This document shows, in pieces, positions 1 through 7,850 of a stretch of 43,304 bases of DNA. A program made the translations under genes and the position numbers. Each line of letters opens with the position of its first letter. Positions within the stretch are counted from its first letter, which is position 1. Under the pieces are notes generated by a model. It saw only the letters and a list, made by a program, of their open reading frames with translations, was not told where the DNA came from and did not search any database. Origin of the DNA: Deltaproteobacteria bacterium (GTDB taxonomy: Bacteria; Myxococcota_A; Polyangia; Polyangiales; Polyangiaceae); contig QJWJ01000034.1 of the NCBI GenBank assembly GCA_003235365.1, forward strand, positions 1-43,304. The letters are read 5' to 3'.

Positions 1-1513
1 GTTCGGCATCGGCGGCTTCACGCTAACGTTGCCGATCCTGCCCTCATTGCTCTCACGCAGCGCGTACGGCCAAGATCCACTGTACACGCGCACTCCGCGC
101 CTATTCTGGCTCGCGACGGACCACGGGGCGGCTTTCGAGCAGAGCATGTTCCCGAGCACGTCGTTGCTCACCGAACAACAACCGCTGTTTTCGGACCACA
201 CGATCGGTTTTGGCAAGCTCTCGAGCTCGGTCAGTGGAAGCACGCGTAGCGTTTCACCGGTGCTCAGTGCCGACAGCGGACGCTTCAGCGAGGCACTCGT
301 CGAAAAGATGAACGTCCTGTACGGACTCGACGTGCCGTTCTACATCGCGCACAACACCGGGCTACACCTCGGCAACTACGCGCGCAACGACGGCAACGGT
401 GGTGACGGCCAAGCCGTTCAGGACGACCCTCGCCCGACCATCGATCAGATCATGGCATGGTCACCCTCCTTCTACCCCGATCTGGCGACCATCCGCGAGC
501 GTTCCATGATCATGAGCTCTCGCCCCGTGTCCTGGAACTACGCCAGCCCGTCGAATCGCTCCGGCGACATCGAGAACGTCCGCGGCTACAACAGCTCGAA
601 GGAATTGTTCGACCGCATCTTCGTGCCACCAGACGAAACGGAGCCGGGTCGGCCCCCAGTCGTCGATCGCATCCGCGAGAACTACCTGTCGTTGCGCAAC
701 ACCAATCGGCGTCTTTCCTCGGCGGATCGTCAGCGGCTCGACGACCACATCGAGCGCATCGCAGAGCTCGAGCGCAAGCTCACGACTGTCGTTTCGTGCG
801 GCGGAGTGCAAATACCAACCGAGGACGCTCGCGACCATCAGCGCAACGATCCGGCAGAGATGGCGCGTTACGGACAGCTCTTCAACGACGTGGTCGTCGC
901 GGCGTTCAGTTGTGGCACCAGCCGCATCGGGGTGCTCGGGCTGGGATCGACGGAGCAGTTCGTCGCGTACAACGGCGATTGGCATCAAGACGTCGCCCAT
1001 CAATGGCAAACCGCCGAGAACCAGACGCTCATCGTCGATTCGTACCAGCGCGTTTTCGAATCGATCCTGGTGGACCTGGCCGCCAAACTCGACGTCGAAG
1101 AGGCACCGGGCATGACCTACCTCGACAATTCGCTCCTGGTATGGTCGCAGGAGAGCGGCATGGAGACGCATGGCTCCGTGTCCATCCCAATCGTGACCTT
1201 CGGTAGCGCGGCGGGTTTCTTCAAGACGGGTGTGTTCGCCGACTACCGCCGCACGGATCCCAAAGCTCAGAAGTTCGATCCAGGCGCTGGCAACGTTCAA
1301 TATTTGGGTGTGCTCTACAATCAGTGGCTTGCCACGGTACTGCAGTCGATGGGCGTCCCTGCCAGCGAGTTCGAGTTGTGGGGGCACAAGGGTTACGGCG
1401 TGCCATTCCTCACCCAAGACGATTGGACGCCCCCCTACCGCCAACACTACGAAAGCACGACGTCCCGCTACTTCGAGATGGCGAGCGACATTCTGCCGGG
1501 TATCGGGGTCTGA
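1..1513 (+). CDS. DUF1552 family protein, 5'-truncated by the window edge
   Basis: The reading frame is open from base 2 through the left edge. The first in-frame start is a TTG at 29, but the residues before it (FGIGGFTLTLPILPSLL) look like the end of a twin-arginine-type signal, so the true start is probably outside the window. The remaining ~500 residues resemble DUF1552, a family of exported proteins common in myxobacteria and planctomycetes. Supporting features are the IDQIMA segment, the FDRIF segment, the coiled stretch around the DDHIERIAELERKL residues, and the C-terminal NSLLVWSQESGMETHGS block followed by an FKTG segment. DUF1552 genes often sit next to DUF1592/DUF1588 cytochrome-like genes, which would lie upstream here. 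Biochemical function is unknown. It converges on the VCBS lipoprotein gene with only 24 bp between the stops. Confidence 0.85.
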   Translation, partial: FGIGGFTLTLPILPSLLSRSAYGQDPLYTRTPRLFWLATDHGAAFEQSMFPSTSLLTEQQPLFSDHTIGFGKLSSSVSGSTRSVSPVLSADSGRFSEALVEKMNVLYGLDVPFYIAHNTGLHLGNYARNDGNGGDGQAVQDDPRPTIDQIMAWSPSFYPDLATIRERSMIMSSRPVSWNYASPSNRSGDIENVRGYNSSKELFDRIFVPPDETEPGRPPVVDRIRENYLSLRNTNRRLSSADRQRLDDHIERIAELERKLTTVVSCGGVQIPTEDARDHQRNDPAEMARYGQLFNDVVVAAFSCGTSRIGVLGLGSTEQFVAYNGDWHQDVAHQWQTAENQTLIVDSYQRVFESILVDLAAKLDVEEAPGMTYLDNSLLVWSQESGMETHGSVSIPIVTFGSAAGFFKTGVFADYRRTDPKAQKFDPGAGNVQYLGVLYNQWLATVLQSMGVPASEFELWGHKGYGVPFLTQDDWTPPYRQHYESTTSRYFEMASDILPGIGV

Positions 1514-1537
1514 GGGCGAGAAGCAACCCCACTCCGT

Positions 1538-3913
1538 TCACGGGCACGGCGCGCTGTAGCACAGCGCGTAGTGCCACCAGTTGTTGAGGATCACGACGTT
1601 CGGATCCCACGTTGCCGGGTGAGCCCCGGAGCGCCGTGGAATGTGGTTCATCCACCAATGCAGGTAGGACCCTTCCAAATAGGGGCCAGACGGACGCCGA
1701 ATGTTGAGCACGCTCTGCCTCCCAGACGCGTTCCCGTCGAAGTTGCCGAGAAACCAGAAACGGCGGCGTTCACCGGTGTAGCCGCCTTGCTTCGTCGCCC
1801 AGCGCTGCATCACGAAGTTCGAACCCATCGAAACGTGAACGTCGCCCGTGAAGTAGCCGTCGTGGTTCCAGAACTTCGCAAAGTCGCTGCGGCCGTCGCC
1901 GTTGAAATCTCCGACGTACCAGCGCTGCCCGTCCCAATAGCCACCCTGTTTCGTCGCCCAGCGCTGCATCACGAAACTCGAACCCGTCGAGACGTGCACA
2001 TCCACCGTCCATTGACCATCCGAACTCCAGAACTTCGCGAAGTCGCTGCGGCCATCGCCGTTGAAGTCACCGACGTACCAGCGCTGCCCGTCCCAATAGC
2101 CACCTTGCTCCGTCGCCCAGCGCTGCATCACGAAGCTCGAACCAGTCGACAAATGAACGTCGACCGTCCACTGACCATTCGAATTCCAGAACTTCGCGAA
2201 GTCGCTGCGGCCATCGCCGTTGAAGTCGCCCACGTGCCAGCGCTGAGCGTCCCAATAGCCACCTTGCTTCGTCGCCCAGCGCTGCATCGCAAAGTGATCA
2301 CCCGTCGACAAATGAACGTCGACCGTCCACTGATCGTCTTCCTTCCAGAACTTCGCGAAGTCACTGCGGCCATCGCCGTTGAAGTCGCCCACGTGCCAGC
2401 GCTGCGCACCCCAATAGCCACCTTGCTTCGTCGCCCAGCGCTGCATCGCAAAGTGATCACCCGTCGACAAGTGAACGTCAGCGCTCCATTGACCCGAGTG
2501 GTTCCAGAATTTCGCAAAGTCGGTCGAACCATCACCATCGAAGTCGGCGCTGTGCCACTGTTGGCTCGGCCAATACCCACCTTGACGATTCGCCCAGCGC
2601 TCCTTGAAGAAGGTGTTGGGCAGGCGCGCGAAGTAGACATCGACTGACCAGGCACCCCCATCATCGAAGAACTTGGCGAGATCCGTTCTGCCGTCTCGAT
2701 CGAAGTCGCCGGTATGCCAGGACAAGGAATAGCCACCGGGCAGCAACTTGTATCCTTCGTCAGCAATACTTGCATCACGGCGCTCGAAGGAGTTCCCCGT
2801 GCTGCGGTGCATGTCCGCGAGCAAGACATTGCCGTGCTGGCTCGAACGCCACGTGTTGGCACTGACGTTGGTCTTGGCACCCGTCAAGTAGGGGTAGCGA
2901 AACCAGTCGTTGCACTTGCTCTGCTTTGGCGTGTGGTTTGCATAGTCGTAGTCGAACACGCCGTTGGGCGGATAGTGAACGTCGCCACAACTTGCTTCGC
3001 CCGGGTCATCGCCGTCTCGACAAATGAAGTCCGTCCATTCGCGGCGCGGGCTGGCATTGCATCGGGTCCAGTGACCCCCGGCAGGCTCGGACAGCGCCAG
3101 GGCCGACTCGACGCGATGCCCGAACGAGTGTAGCCCCGGCGGGTGATCATTGACGAACCCCATGACGAAGTACGGGCGACCACAGTCTGGCAAATCGTAG
3201 GGACGATACAACCAAGGGTTGGCGGGCAGCGGTGCGTACCGAAGCGCGTTCCCGGGCGTTTTCCAGGCAAACTCGTCGAAACCAAAGTACCCGGACCCCA
3301 TCACCCAAATCTCGTCGATGGCGCCGGACTGGACCAACGCGCACAGGTTGACGCCGGTATCGGTGCCATTCATCAACGGAGCGTATCGTGCACGGTCCGG
3401 GTCGAGACAGGTCGACGTGTCCTCCCGACACTGAATGTAGCTCTGCCAATCATAGCGGGCCCCACTTTGCTTCAATGGAAACGCATTCACCCGGTACGAA
3501 AAGCGGATGTCGAAATTGGCGACCCCTCCGCTGGCCGCCGCGAGCTTGTCCCGAATCGACTGCGCGACGTCCGCGCCGTCGAAGAAACCAAAGTAGGAGC
3601 TGACGGTTTCGTTCGGGTTCGCGGGGTTTCGCGGATCGTAGATGACGACTGCCAGTTTGCGGGTCAGCGCTGAAGCGCTCTGCACTGAATCGCCTTCACC
3701 GGCCTCGGCCTCGTCGCCGTTCAGGGTGGGCTCGTTCTGCTCGTCGCCCAGAGCCGCATCGACGTAGCCGAGCTCGTCTTGCCAATGGCCGAACCCTTCC
3801 TCGGTCCCCGCTGGGGTACAGCCGAGAACCGAGAGCACGCACGACGTCGCCAACCAAGCAACTGCTGCGCAAACCGCAGCCTCGACCCTTTGCATCCCCA
3901 TGTTGTTGCCCAC
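1538..3913 (-). CDS. Lipoprotein with FG-GAP/VCBS repeats inserted in an unknown exported domain
   Basis: Predicted secreted lipoprotein of about 791 aa. I chose the GTG at 3913 because AAGGAGG (3918-3924) lies 4 nt before it; an ATG at 3901 is the alternative. A hydrophobic stretch ends in a lipobox-like LSVLGC. Residues ~75-400 form a domain I do not recognise, with an SFGHRVESAL motif and several Cys. Then come six FG-GAP/VCBS-like units of 53 residues, each with a calcium-loop type DFxGDGRSDFAKFW core, plus one degenerate seventh copy. After the repeats a Trp-rich tail (YLHWWMNHIPRRSGA, NNWWHYALC) looks like the remainder of the first domain. No catalytic motif was identified. VCBS repeats usually make a calcium-stabilised propeller used in adhesion or ligand binding; a surface role here is inference. 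Confidence 0.85.
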   Translation of the reverse strand: MGNNMGMQRVEAAVCAAVAWLATSCVLSVLGCTPAGTEEGFGHWQDELGYVDAALGDEQNEPTLNGDEAEAGEGDSVQSASALTRKLAVVIYDPRNPANPNETVSSYFGFFDGADVAQSIRDKLAAASGGVANFDIRFSYRVNAFPLKQSGARYDWQSYIQCREDTSTCLDPDRARYAPLMNGTDTGVNLCALVQSGAIDEIWVMGSGYFGFDEFAWKTPGNALRYAPLPANPWLYRPYDLPDCGRPYFVMGFVNDHPPGLHSFGHRVESALALSEPAGGHWTRCNASPRREWTDFICRDGDDPGEASCGDVHYPPNGVFDYDYANHTPKQSKCNDWFRYPYLTGAKTNVSANTWRSSQHGNVLLADMHRSTGNSFERRDASIADEGYKLLPGGYSLSWHTGDFDRDGRTDLAKFFDDGGAWSVDVYFARLPNTFFKERWANRQGGYWPSQQWHSADFDGDGSTDFAKFWNHSGQWSADVHLSTGDHFAMQRWATKQGGYWGAQRWHVGDFNGDGRSDFAKFWKEDDQWTVDVHLSTGDHFAMQRWATKQGGYWDAQRWHVGDFNGDGRSDFAKFWNSNGQWTVDVHLSTGSSFVMQRWATEQGGYWDGQRWYVGDFNGDGRSDFAKFWSSDGQWTVDVHVSTGSSFVMQRWATKQGGYWDGQRWYVGDFNGDGRSDFAKFWNHDGYFTGDVHVSMGSNFVMQRWATKQGGYTGERRRFWFLGNFDGNASGRQSVLNIRRPSGPYLEGSYLHWWMNHIPRRSGAHPATWDPNVVILNNWWHYALCYSAPCP
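1550..1568. terminator. Hairpin at the convergent ends of the DUF1552 and VCBS genes
   Basis: GCGCTGT (1551-1557) pairs with ACAGCGC (1561-1567) over a 3-nt loop, and C1550 can pair with G1568. It lies in the last codons of the minus-strand gene and just past the plus-strand stop. There is no U tract, so a terminator role is tentative. Confidence 0.3.
1790..2600 (-). repeat. 159-bp coding tandem repeat array (VCBS units)
   Basis: The same decamer (agcgctgcat on the plus strand) recurs at 1801, 1960, 2119, 2278 and 2437, an exact 159-bp (53-codon) period. The units are nearly identical in DNA and keep the reading frame. Older copies at the 5' end of the gene (2500-2700) are diverged. This points to recent duplication or homogenisation in frame and makes the locus liable to copy-number change. 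Confidence 0.9.
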
Positions 3914-4283
3914 GCGTCCTCCTTCGACGACATTGCGCCGCAACCCATACCGCGTCACCGGCGAGCCGTCACTCCCATGCGCGGTCTCTGGCGGCCCGCT
4001 CAGTGGCTTGCACTCCCTTCATGTCAGCTCAGACCGCACTCGCACGCACGAACTCGGGGCCGCACGGTCACTGGTTAACTGTTCAGGACGGTATGCCCAT
4101 CGCCGTCGTCCAACTCGAGGAACGCGGTCCGGCGGCTACGTACTCGCCCCCACAACGGGCCAGGCCGACTCGTGTCGGTTGGAGATGGTTGGAGACGGTT
4201 CTCGGTTGGAACTGCGCGCTTCCCTCGGCGGTGCGTCGCGGGCCCGTTCGGCCCGGCGGCAGCAGCCTGCGAACGAGGAAGAA
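3914..4283. other. Divergent intergenic region
   Basis: It separates the minus-strand VCBS lipoprotein from the plus-strand unknown cluster. I see no convincing gene. It contains the lipoprotein's Shine-Dalgarno sequence (3918-3924) and a short tandem repeat (4177-4212). Promoters for both directions are expected here, but I could not fix a -35/-10 pair. Confidence 0.5.
4177..4212 (+). repeat. 10-bp tandem repeats upstream of the unknown cluster
   Basis: GGTTGGAGAT (4177-4186) is followed directly by GGTTGGAGAC (4187-4196), then GGTT, and after three bases another GGTTGGA. The roughly one-helical-turn period would suit cooperative protein binding about 80 bp upstream of the first start codon. 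It may also be a simple local duplication. Confidence 0.4.
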
Positions 4284-4355
4284 ATGTTCCGCAACTGGTG
4301 CTTCGAGGGTGTCGACCCCCGCTTCGATCCCCCCAACGAAGGATGCGTGCGATGA
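4284..4355 (+). CDS. Candidate 23-residue small protein or leader peptide
   Basis: ATG at 4284 has GAGG (4275-4278) five bases before it. It encodes 23 residues (MFRNWCFEGVD... ending NEGCVR) and stops with a TGA that overlaps the next gene's ATG as ATGA (4352-4355). Third codon positions are mostly G or C, as in neighbouring genes. The overlap suggests translational coupling to the 276-residue protein. I recognise no family. It could be a coupling leader, a small protein, or chance; conservation in relatives would decide. Confidence 0.35.
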   Translation: MFRNWCFEGVDPRFDPPNEGCVR

Positions 4356-5182
4356 CAGATTTCAGTCCCCTTTCGAACGACGCTCGACCGCCCCAAACCT
4401 ACGACCCAGACACCGCACGGTCGGGGGCGAGCCAAAGCCATACAGCGCAACCGACGCAGAGCGTCACCGTCGACGCGTGCTACGAACCGGGCAGCGAACC
4501 TTGGAATGCCAGCCAACTGAGCGACGGTGAGAGCGCCTTGGTCGCTGGCGGCGACGTCCGCTCGCAACGCTTGCAAACGTTCCTACGGCAACAGATGAAC
4601 GACCAATCGGTGGTGACTGACCCAGCAACCGCCAAGGCAACGGACTCGCCAGCCCGCAACCACGCCGAGCGAACGAAACAAAGTGAAGCGCGTGGCCCTA
4701 CGGCGCGCGTCGGAACGAACAGCACGGGCGACGTCGACTACGCCGAGGCGGCACTCGACAATGGGCGTGTTCGCGACGGCTCAGGCGTAGTCGACTTCGG
4801 TTCGGTGTACGCGCAACGCGGAGTTCAGAACGAAGCGGGTGCTACGGCTCTGCGCGTGGAGGTCGGAGACGATGGCAGCCACATCGCGACCAAAGCCTTC
4901 GAAACTGAAGCACACCTCGGCATCCACAATCCGGACGGCAGCCGTGGGGTGAACGCCGGCGCGACCGCAACCCTGATCAACGCGGAAGTGCGGGTGAGCG
5001 ATGGTGCCAACGAAGCCACGCTCGGGATCGGCGTCGGTTGGGGCGCCGAGGGCAGCATCGGGCTGCGCGACGCCGACGACGATGGGCATGACGAACTGTG
5101 TGCACGCGCTACGGTGGGTCCCCTCGCCGTCGGCGCGTGCATCGAACCCGACGGCTGGATGGCAGCGTTGCGTCGATTCTGA
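4352..5182 (+). CDS. Hypothetical protein, disordered N-terminus and Gly/Ala-rich C-terminal domain
   Basis: A 276-residue protein with start ATG at 4352; GAAGGA at 4338-4343 gives 8-nt spacing. There is no signal peptide or membrane segment. Residues 1-150 are polar and low in order, with a possible short helical segment (SQRLQTFLRQQMND). Residues ~150-276 alternate Gly/Ala with short beta-like stretches (GVNAGATATLINAEVRV, ATLGIGVGWGAEGSIGL) and include an Asp-rich DADDDGHDE. The C-terminal pattern recalls scaffold regions of polymorphic toxins or other beta-rich secreted proteins, but I cannot assign a family. The next gene, for a small membrane protein, begins 19 bp after the stop, so the two probably form an operon. 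Confidence 0.75.
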   Translation: MTDFSPLSNDARPPQTYDPDTARSGASQSHTAQPTQSVTVDACYEPGSEPWNASQLSDGESALVAGGDVRSQRLQTFLRQQMNDQSVVTDPATAKATDSPARNHAERTKQSEARGPTARVGTNSTGDVDYAEAALDNGRVRDGSGVVDFGSVYAQRGVQNEAGATALRVEVGDDGSHIATKAFETEAHLGIHNPDGSRGVNAGATATLINAEVRVSDGANEATLGIGVGWGAEGSIGLRDADDDGHDELCARATVGPLAVGACIEPDGWMAALRRF

Positions 5183-5201
5183 GAGGGTACTGAGCCAACT
5201 C

Positions 5202-5600
5202 ATGGACACGAACTCACCGCTATTATTGGTCTTGATCATCACAGGCGTGCTCGGAGCGCTGCTGCTCTTCGCGCTGACCTTCTACGGTTTCGCCCGGGCA
5301 GTCGCGTTTCTCAGCGGCTACTACTCGCTGATTGCGCGCTTCCCCACGGACCGACCCCCACCGGGCAATACGGGCATGTACCAGGGCCAACTCGGCTACT
5401 TGCACAGCGCGTCACTGCAAGTCGGCTCGGATCACGAGGGGGTGTATCTGAGCAACCCCCTCGCCGGAAAGCGCGCGGCGTTCATCCCTTGGACCGAGCT
5501 CGGTGCACCGCGAACGCTGGGCAAGATGGCTGTGTTCAACGTGCGCGTTCCGAACGTCACGCTAGTGGTCGCGGCGTCGGTGGCCGCCAAACGGCCCTGA
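5202..5600 (+). CDS. Small single-pass membrane protein of unknown function
   Basis: A 132-residue protein. One strong membrane helix spans about residues 7-36 (PLLLVLIITGVLGALLLFAL and onward). It is followed by a soluble part with a YYSLIARFPTDRPPPGNTG segment and VGSDHEGVYLSNPLAGKRAAFIPWTELG. The latter is typical of small membrane-anchored hypothetical proteins in which a beta-rich domain follows one helix. The ribosome-binding site is weak (GAGGG lies about 15 nt upstream), which fits coupling to the preceding gene. With a cytosolic Gly/Ala-rich partner in front, an effector-immunity or anchor role is conceivable but unproven. Confidence 0.7.
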   Translation: MDTNSPLLLVLIITGVLGALLLFALTFYGFARAVAFLSGYYSLIARFPTDRPPPGNTGMYQGQLGYLHSASLQVGSDHEGVYLSNPLAGKRAAFIPWTELGAPRTLGKMAVFNVRVPNVTLVVAASVAAKRP

Positions 5601-5610
5601 CAACGGCGCG

Positions 5611-5658
5611 GAAACTCGCCCGCGTCGAAGTGGATGAGCACGATCGTCGGGCGGTTTC
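5611..5658. terminator. Hairpin between convergent genes
   Basis: GAAAC-T-CGCCCG (5611-5622) pairs with CGGGCG-GTTTC (5648-5658) with one bulged T, closing a 25-nt loop. It fills most of the 68 bp between the plus-strand membrane protein and the minus-strand xylanase. There is no long U run. It could serve both directions. Confidence 0.4.
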
Positions 5659-5668
5659 TCATTCGGCG

Positions 5669-6862
5669 TCATTGGGTCGTCATCACGTTGGCTATCGGCA
5701 AGTCGACGCGACCCGTCCCGCCTCCGACTTCGACGAGGATCTTGGCCTCGAGCAGAGCGCCGAGTTCCATCCCCTTGCTCTTCCAAGCATCGAAATGCTC
5801 GGTGAGCGAGATGGTGCCGCAGCTCCGCGCCGCCCTACGGATGCTGTAGTACTGGATCCAACTGTTCACTCCAGAGCACCTGGAGCCCCCGGTGCCCGTC
5901 GTGTCGCGCGTGTAGACGACGTAGGTTCCACCGTCGATCTCGATGTCCCCCTTGTCGACCGTACCGCCGGGGTTGAAGGGTAAGCCGTTGAACGAGTCTT
6001 CGACGACGTACCACTCGACGCAAGGGTCGTTGGACCACCCGTACATCCCTACGTAGGAGTAGCCGCCAGCCGAACCCGACTTGTTCGCGACGAACTGCGC
6101 AGTAATCGTGCCATGGGCCTCGTACGGTTCGGGCGTGTCGCCGAATCCTCCCCACTCGTAACCCAGACGACCGAGGTAGCCGCCCGCCTCGTCCCAAATC
6201 GCCGAGAACGCCGGAACGTCGTAGGTAACCAGCTCACCGTTTCCCGTGTTGGACCAGATCTCCCAAGAGAGGTTGCCATCTCCACCCACACCGTTCCCGG
6301 AATGGTCTTGAGCCCCCGAAGTCGGCATCATCGCTTCGCAATCGAGCTCGATGGGATCGCCGCCGGTTTCGCCACCAGCGCCTTCGTTTGTCGTACCTCC
6401 CGCACCGTCCATCCCAGAACTTCCGCCAGCGGAACCGCTGGGGCCGTTGCCAACTCCGTCACGGCCACCCGCGCCGGGTGCAACGGTGCCTCCAGGAAAC
6501 GTGGTCGGCCTGACAGGCGCTGTGTTCGTTGGCGTCGGTCCAGGGTCGGGCTCTGGTTCGCCGGGAGTGAGCGTGGGAAGAGCACCCGGCGTGGAAGCGA
6601 CCCCGGGGCTCGTCCCGGGACTGCTGGGAGTGGGGCTCACCGTCACGATGCCACTCGTCGACGAGGTGGGCGACGATGACCCACTGCTCGGCGCGCCCGG
6701 GGTGGACGACGACTCCTCAGTCGGAAGCGACGTTGGAACGTCGTCCGAGCCGGCAGTGACCACATCGGTCTCGGCACCGGTGTTCGGACCGTCGGCAGCC
6801 ACACAGCTGGTGCAAGCGACAAACCAAGGCAGCACGACAATTGAACGCGACAAGCAACGCAT
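5669..6862 (-). CDS. GH11 endo-1,4-beta-xylanase lipoprotein
   Basis: Predicted secreted lipoprotein of 397 aa that cleaves internal beta-1,4 bonds of xylan. A short signal ends near FVAC (Cys17; lipobox-like, or CTSC at Cys20). Residues ~25-170 are a long Ser/Thr/Pro then Gly-rich linker. Residues ~175-397 match glycoside hydrolase family 11. The sequence GYSYVGMYGWSNDPCVEWYVVE carries the expected nucleophile Glu283; IDGGTYVVYTRDTT and SWIQYYSIRR follow; HFDAWKSKGMELG precedes ILVE with the likely acid/base Glu378. GAGG precedes the ATG by 4 nt. An inverted repeat at 6917-6939 lies 55 bp upstream and may be an operator. The CE3 esterase lipoprotein about 5 kb away has a similar layout and may deacetylate the same polymer. 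Confidence 0.9.
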   Translation of the reverse strand: MRCLSRSIVVLPWFVACTSCVAADGPNTGAETDVVTAGSDDVPTSLPTEESSSTPGAPSSGSSSPTSSTSGIVTVSPTPSSPGTSPGVASTPGALPTLTPGEPEPDPGPTPTNTAPVRPTTFPGGTVAPGAGGRDGVGNGPSGSAGGSSGMDGAGGTTNEGAGGETGGDPIELDCEAMMPTSGAQDHSGNGVGGDGNLSWEIWSNTGNGELVTYDVPAFSAIWDEAGGYLGRLGYEWGGFGDTPEPYEAHGTITAQFVANKSGSAGGYSYVGMYGWSNDPCVEWYVVEDSFNGLPFNPGGTVDKGDIEIDGGTYVVYTRDTTGTGGSRCSGVNSWIQYYSIRRAARSCGTISLTEHFDAWKSKGMELGALLEAKILVEVGGGTGRVDLPIANVMTTQ

Positions 6863-6916
6863 CGGACCTCACATCTCTTTCTGGCGGCGGGTAAACCACC
6901 GGGCATCGGATCTAGA

Positions 6917-6939
6917 GCGGCAATCATGTTGATTGCCGC
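6917..6939 (-). promoter_or_regulatory. Perfect 9-5-9 inverted repeat, candidate operator of the xylanase gene
   Basis: GCGGCAATC (6917-6925) and GATTGCCGC (6931-6939) are exact reverse complements around 5 nt. The centre lies about 65 bp before the xylanase start codon. The size and symmetry fit a dimeric repressor or activator site. It could also fold as an RNA hairpin in the leader. Confidence 0.45.
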
Positions 6940-7267
6940 GACAAATCAACAACCTAGAGCACGGAGCTGCGAGCAAGAGTGCCCGAACGTGGCCCCGAAA
7001 AACACCCTCACTCCCGCTGGGGCGATTCTTCGGGGCATTTCTGTGCATTGGCAAGCTGATTGGTGCTCAGTACCACTTCGCCCGTCGCATCAGGCACCGC
7101 AGACGCGCGCCAGCGACCGCCGGTCAAAGAAATGCGCCACGGGAGAATCACCCGGCTCTCATCCGCTGACCGGGCGACACGATGCGCGATGGGATGGTTC
7201 CCCTGACGGGCGGCACGCTCGAAGTCCACGCCAGTCAGAAAGACAGCCACGCCGGATTTCAGTGCAA

Positions 7268-7348
7268 CGCACCTGAGGCGGCGAACGTTCAATCCACGGA
7301 TCACCGGCGTCGCGGCAACGCGAGCGAACCACGTTCGCCTGAGGTGCG
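7268..7348. repeat. Long imperfect inverted repeat
   Basis: CGCACCT (7268-7274) pairs with AGGTGCG (7342-7348), and GGCGAACGT (7280-7288) pairs with ACGTTCGCC (7331-7339). The two helices are separated by a 5/2-nt internal loop, and the apical loop is 42 nt. It would make a stable RNA on either strand. No U tract follows, so it is not a classic terminator. Confidence 0.5.
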
Positions 7349-7850
7349 CCTCCGTTCCTCAGCGACGCTCGACGCGTCAGTCGCCAATGGAATGTCCACC
7401 TGCGACAAACAACGCGGTCGAACAGCCAACACGCTCGTTCACCCCACACAATCACTTGCCCCATACCAGCAACCGTCACGCCCCAACTGCTCCCAGCATG
7501 AGCGGACCCGAAATATTAGCGTAAAACGGCCAACGTTTTTCACACTTCGGCCGGTCACCCCACACAACCACAATCTCCACTATTGCGACACCTTCACAAT
7601 CCTGAAACGATTGCCCTGACAAGAGGGTTCGGGAGGCCGTGCGGGAGTAACACCAGTGCTACCCAACACGGTAGCCGTACCGGCGCACCGTCACGTCACA
7701 TCGGAAGCTGTATCCGGGAGGCAATCGCACGAAACGACGGCCATCCGTCGATCGCGACCCAACGTTCCGCTCCACGAAGTCGACACCGCTCCGCGTCATG
7801 AACAGCTCCAACAGAGGAACCAAAGACCTCTGACAGCAAAGGAAAAACAC

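Larger units (their letters stand above)
6863..7850. other. Gene-poor divergent region of about 1 kb with inverted repeats
   Basis: No gene here is convincing. It holds the xylanase operator candidate, a minus-strand open frame (7008-7304) that could be a gene remnant, and a long imperfect inverted repeat (7268-7348). An AT-richer stretch at 7500-7600 may hold the promoter of the protein-glutaminase gene. I could not identify a clear -35/-10 pair. Confidence 0.5.

Noticed and set aside
461..1447. Long minus-strand open frame (328 codons) opposite the DUF1552 gene
   Set aside because: It mirrors the codon structure of the plus-strand gene in a GC-rich genome and has no recognisable domain.
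1790..2600. CRISPR-like regular repeat spacing
   Set aside because: The units are 159 bp, contiguous and in frame within a coding gene; there are no spacers and no cas genes.
1571..2647. 358-codon plus-strand frame across the VCBS array
   Set aside because: It is the antisense of the 159-bp coding repeats, so it looks repetitive but has no independent support.
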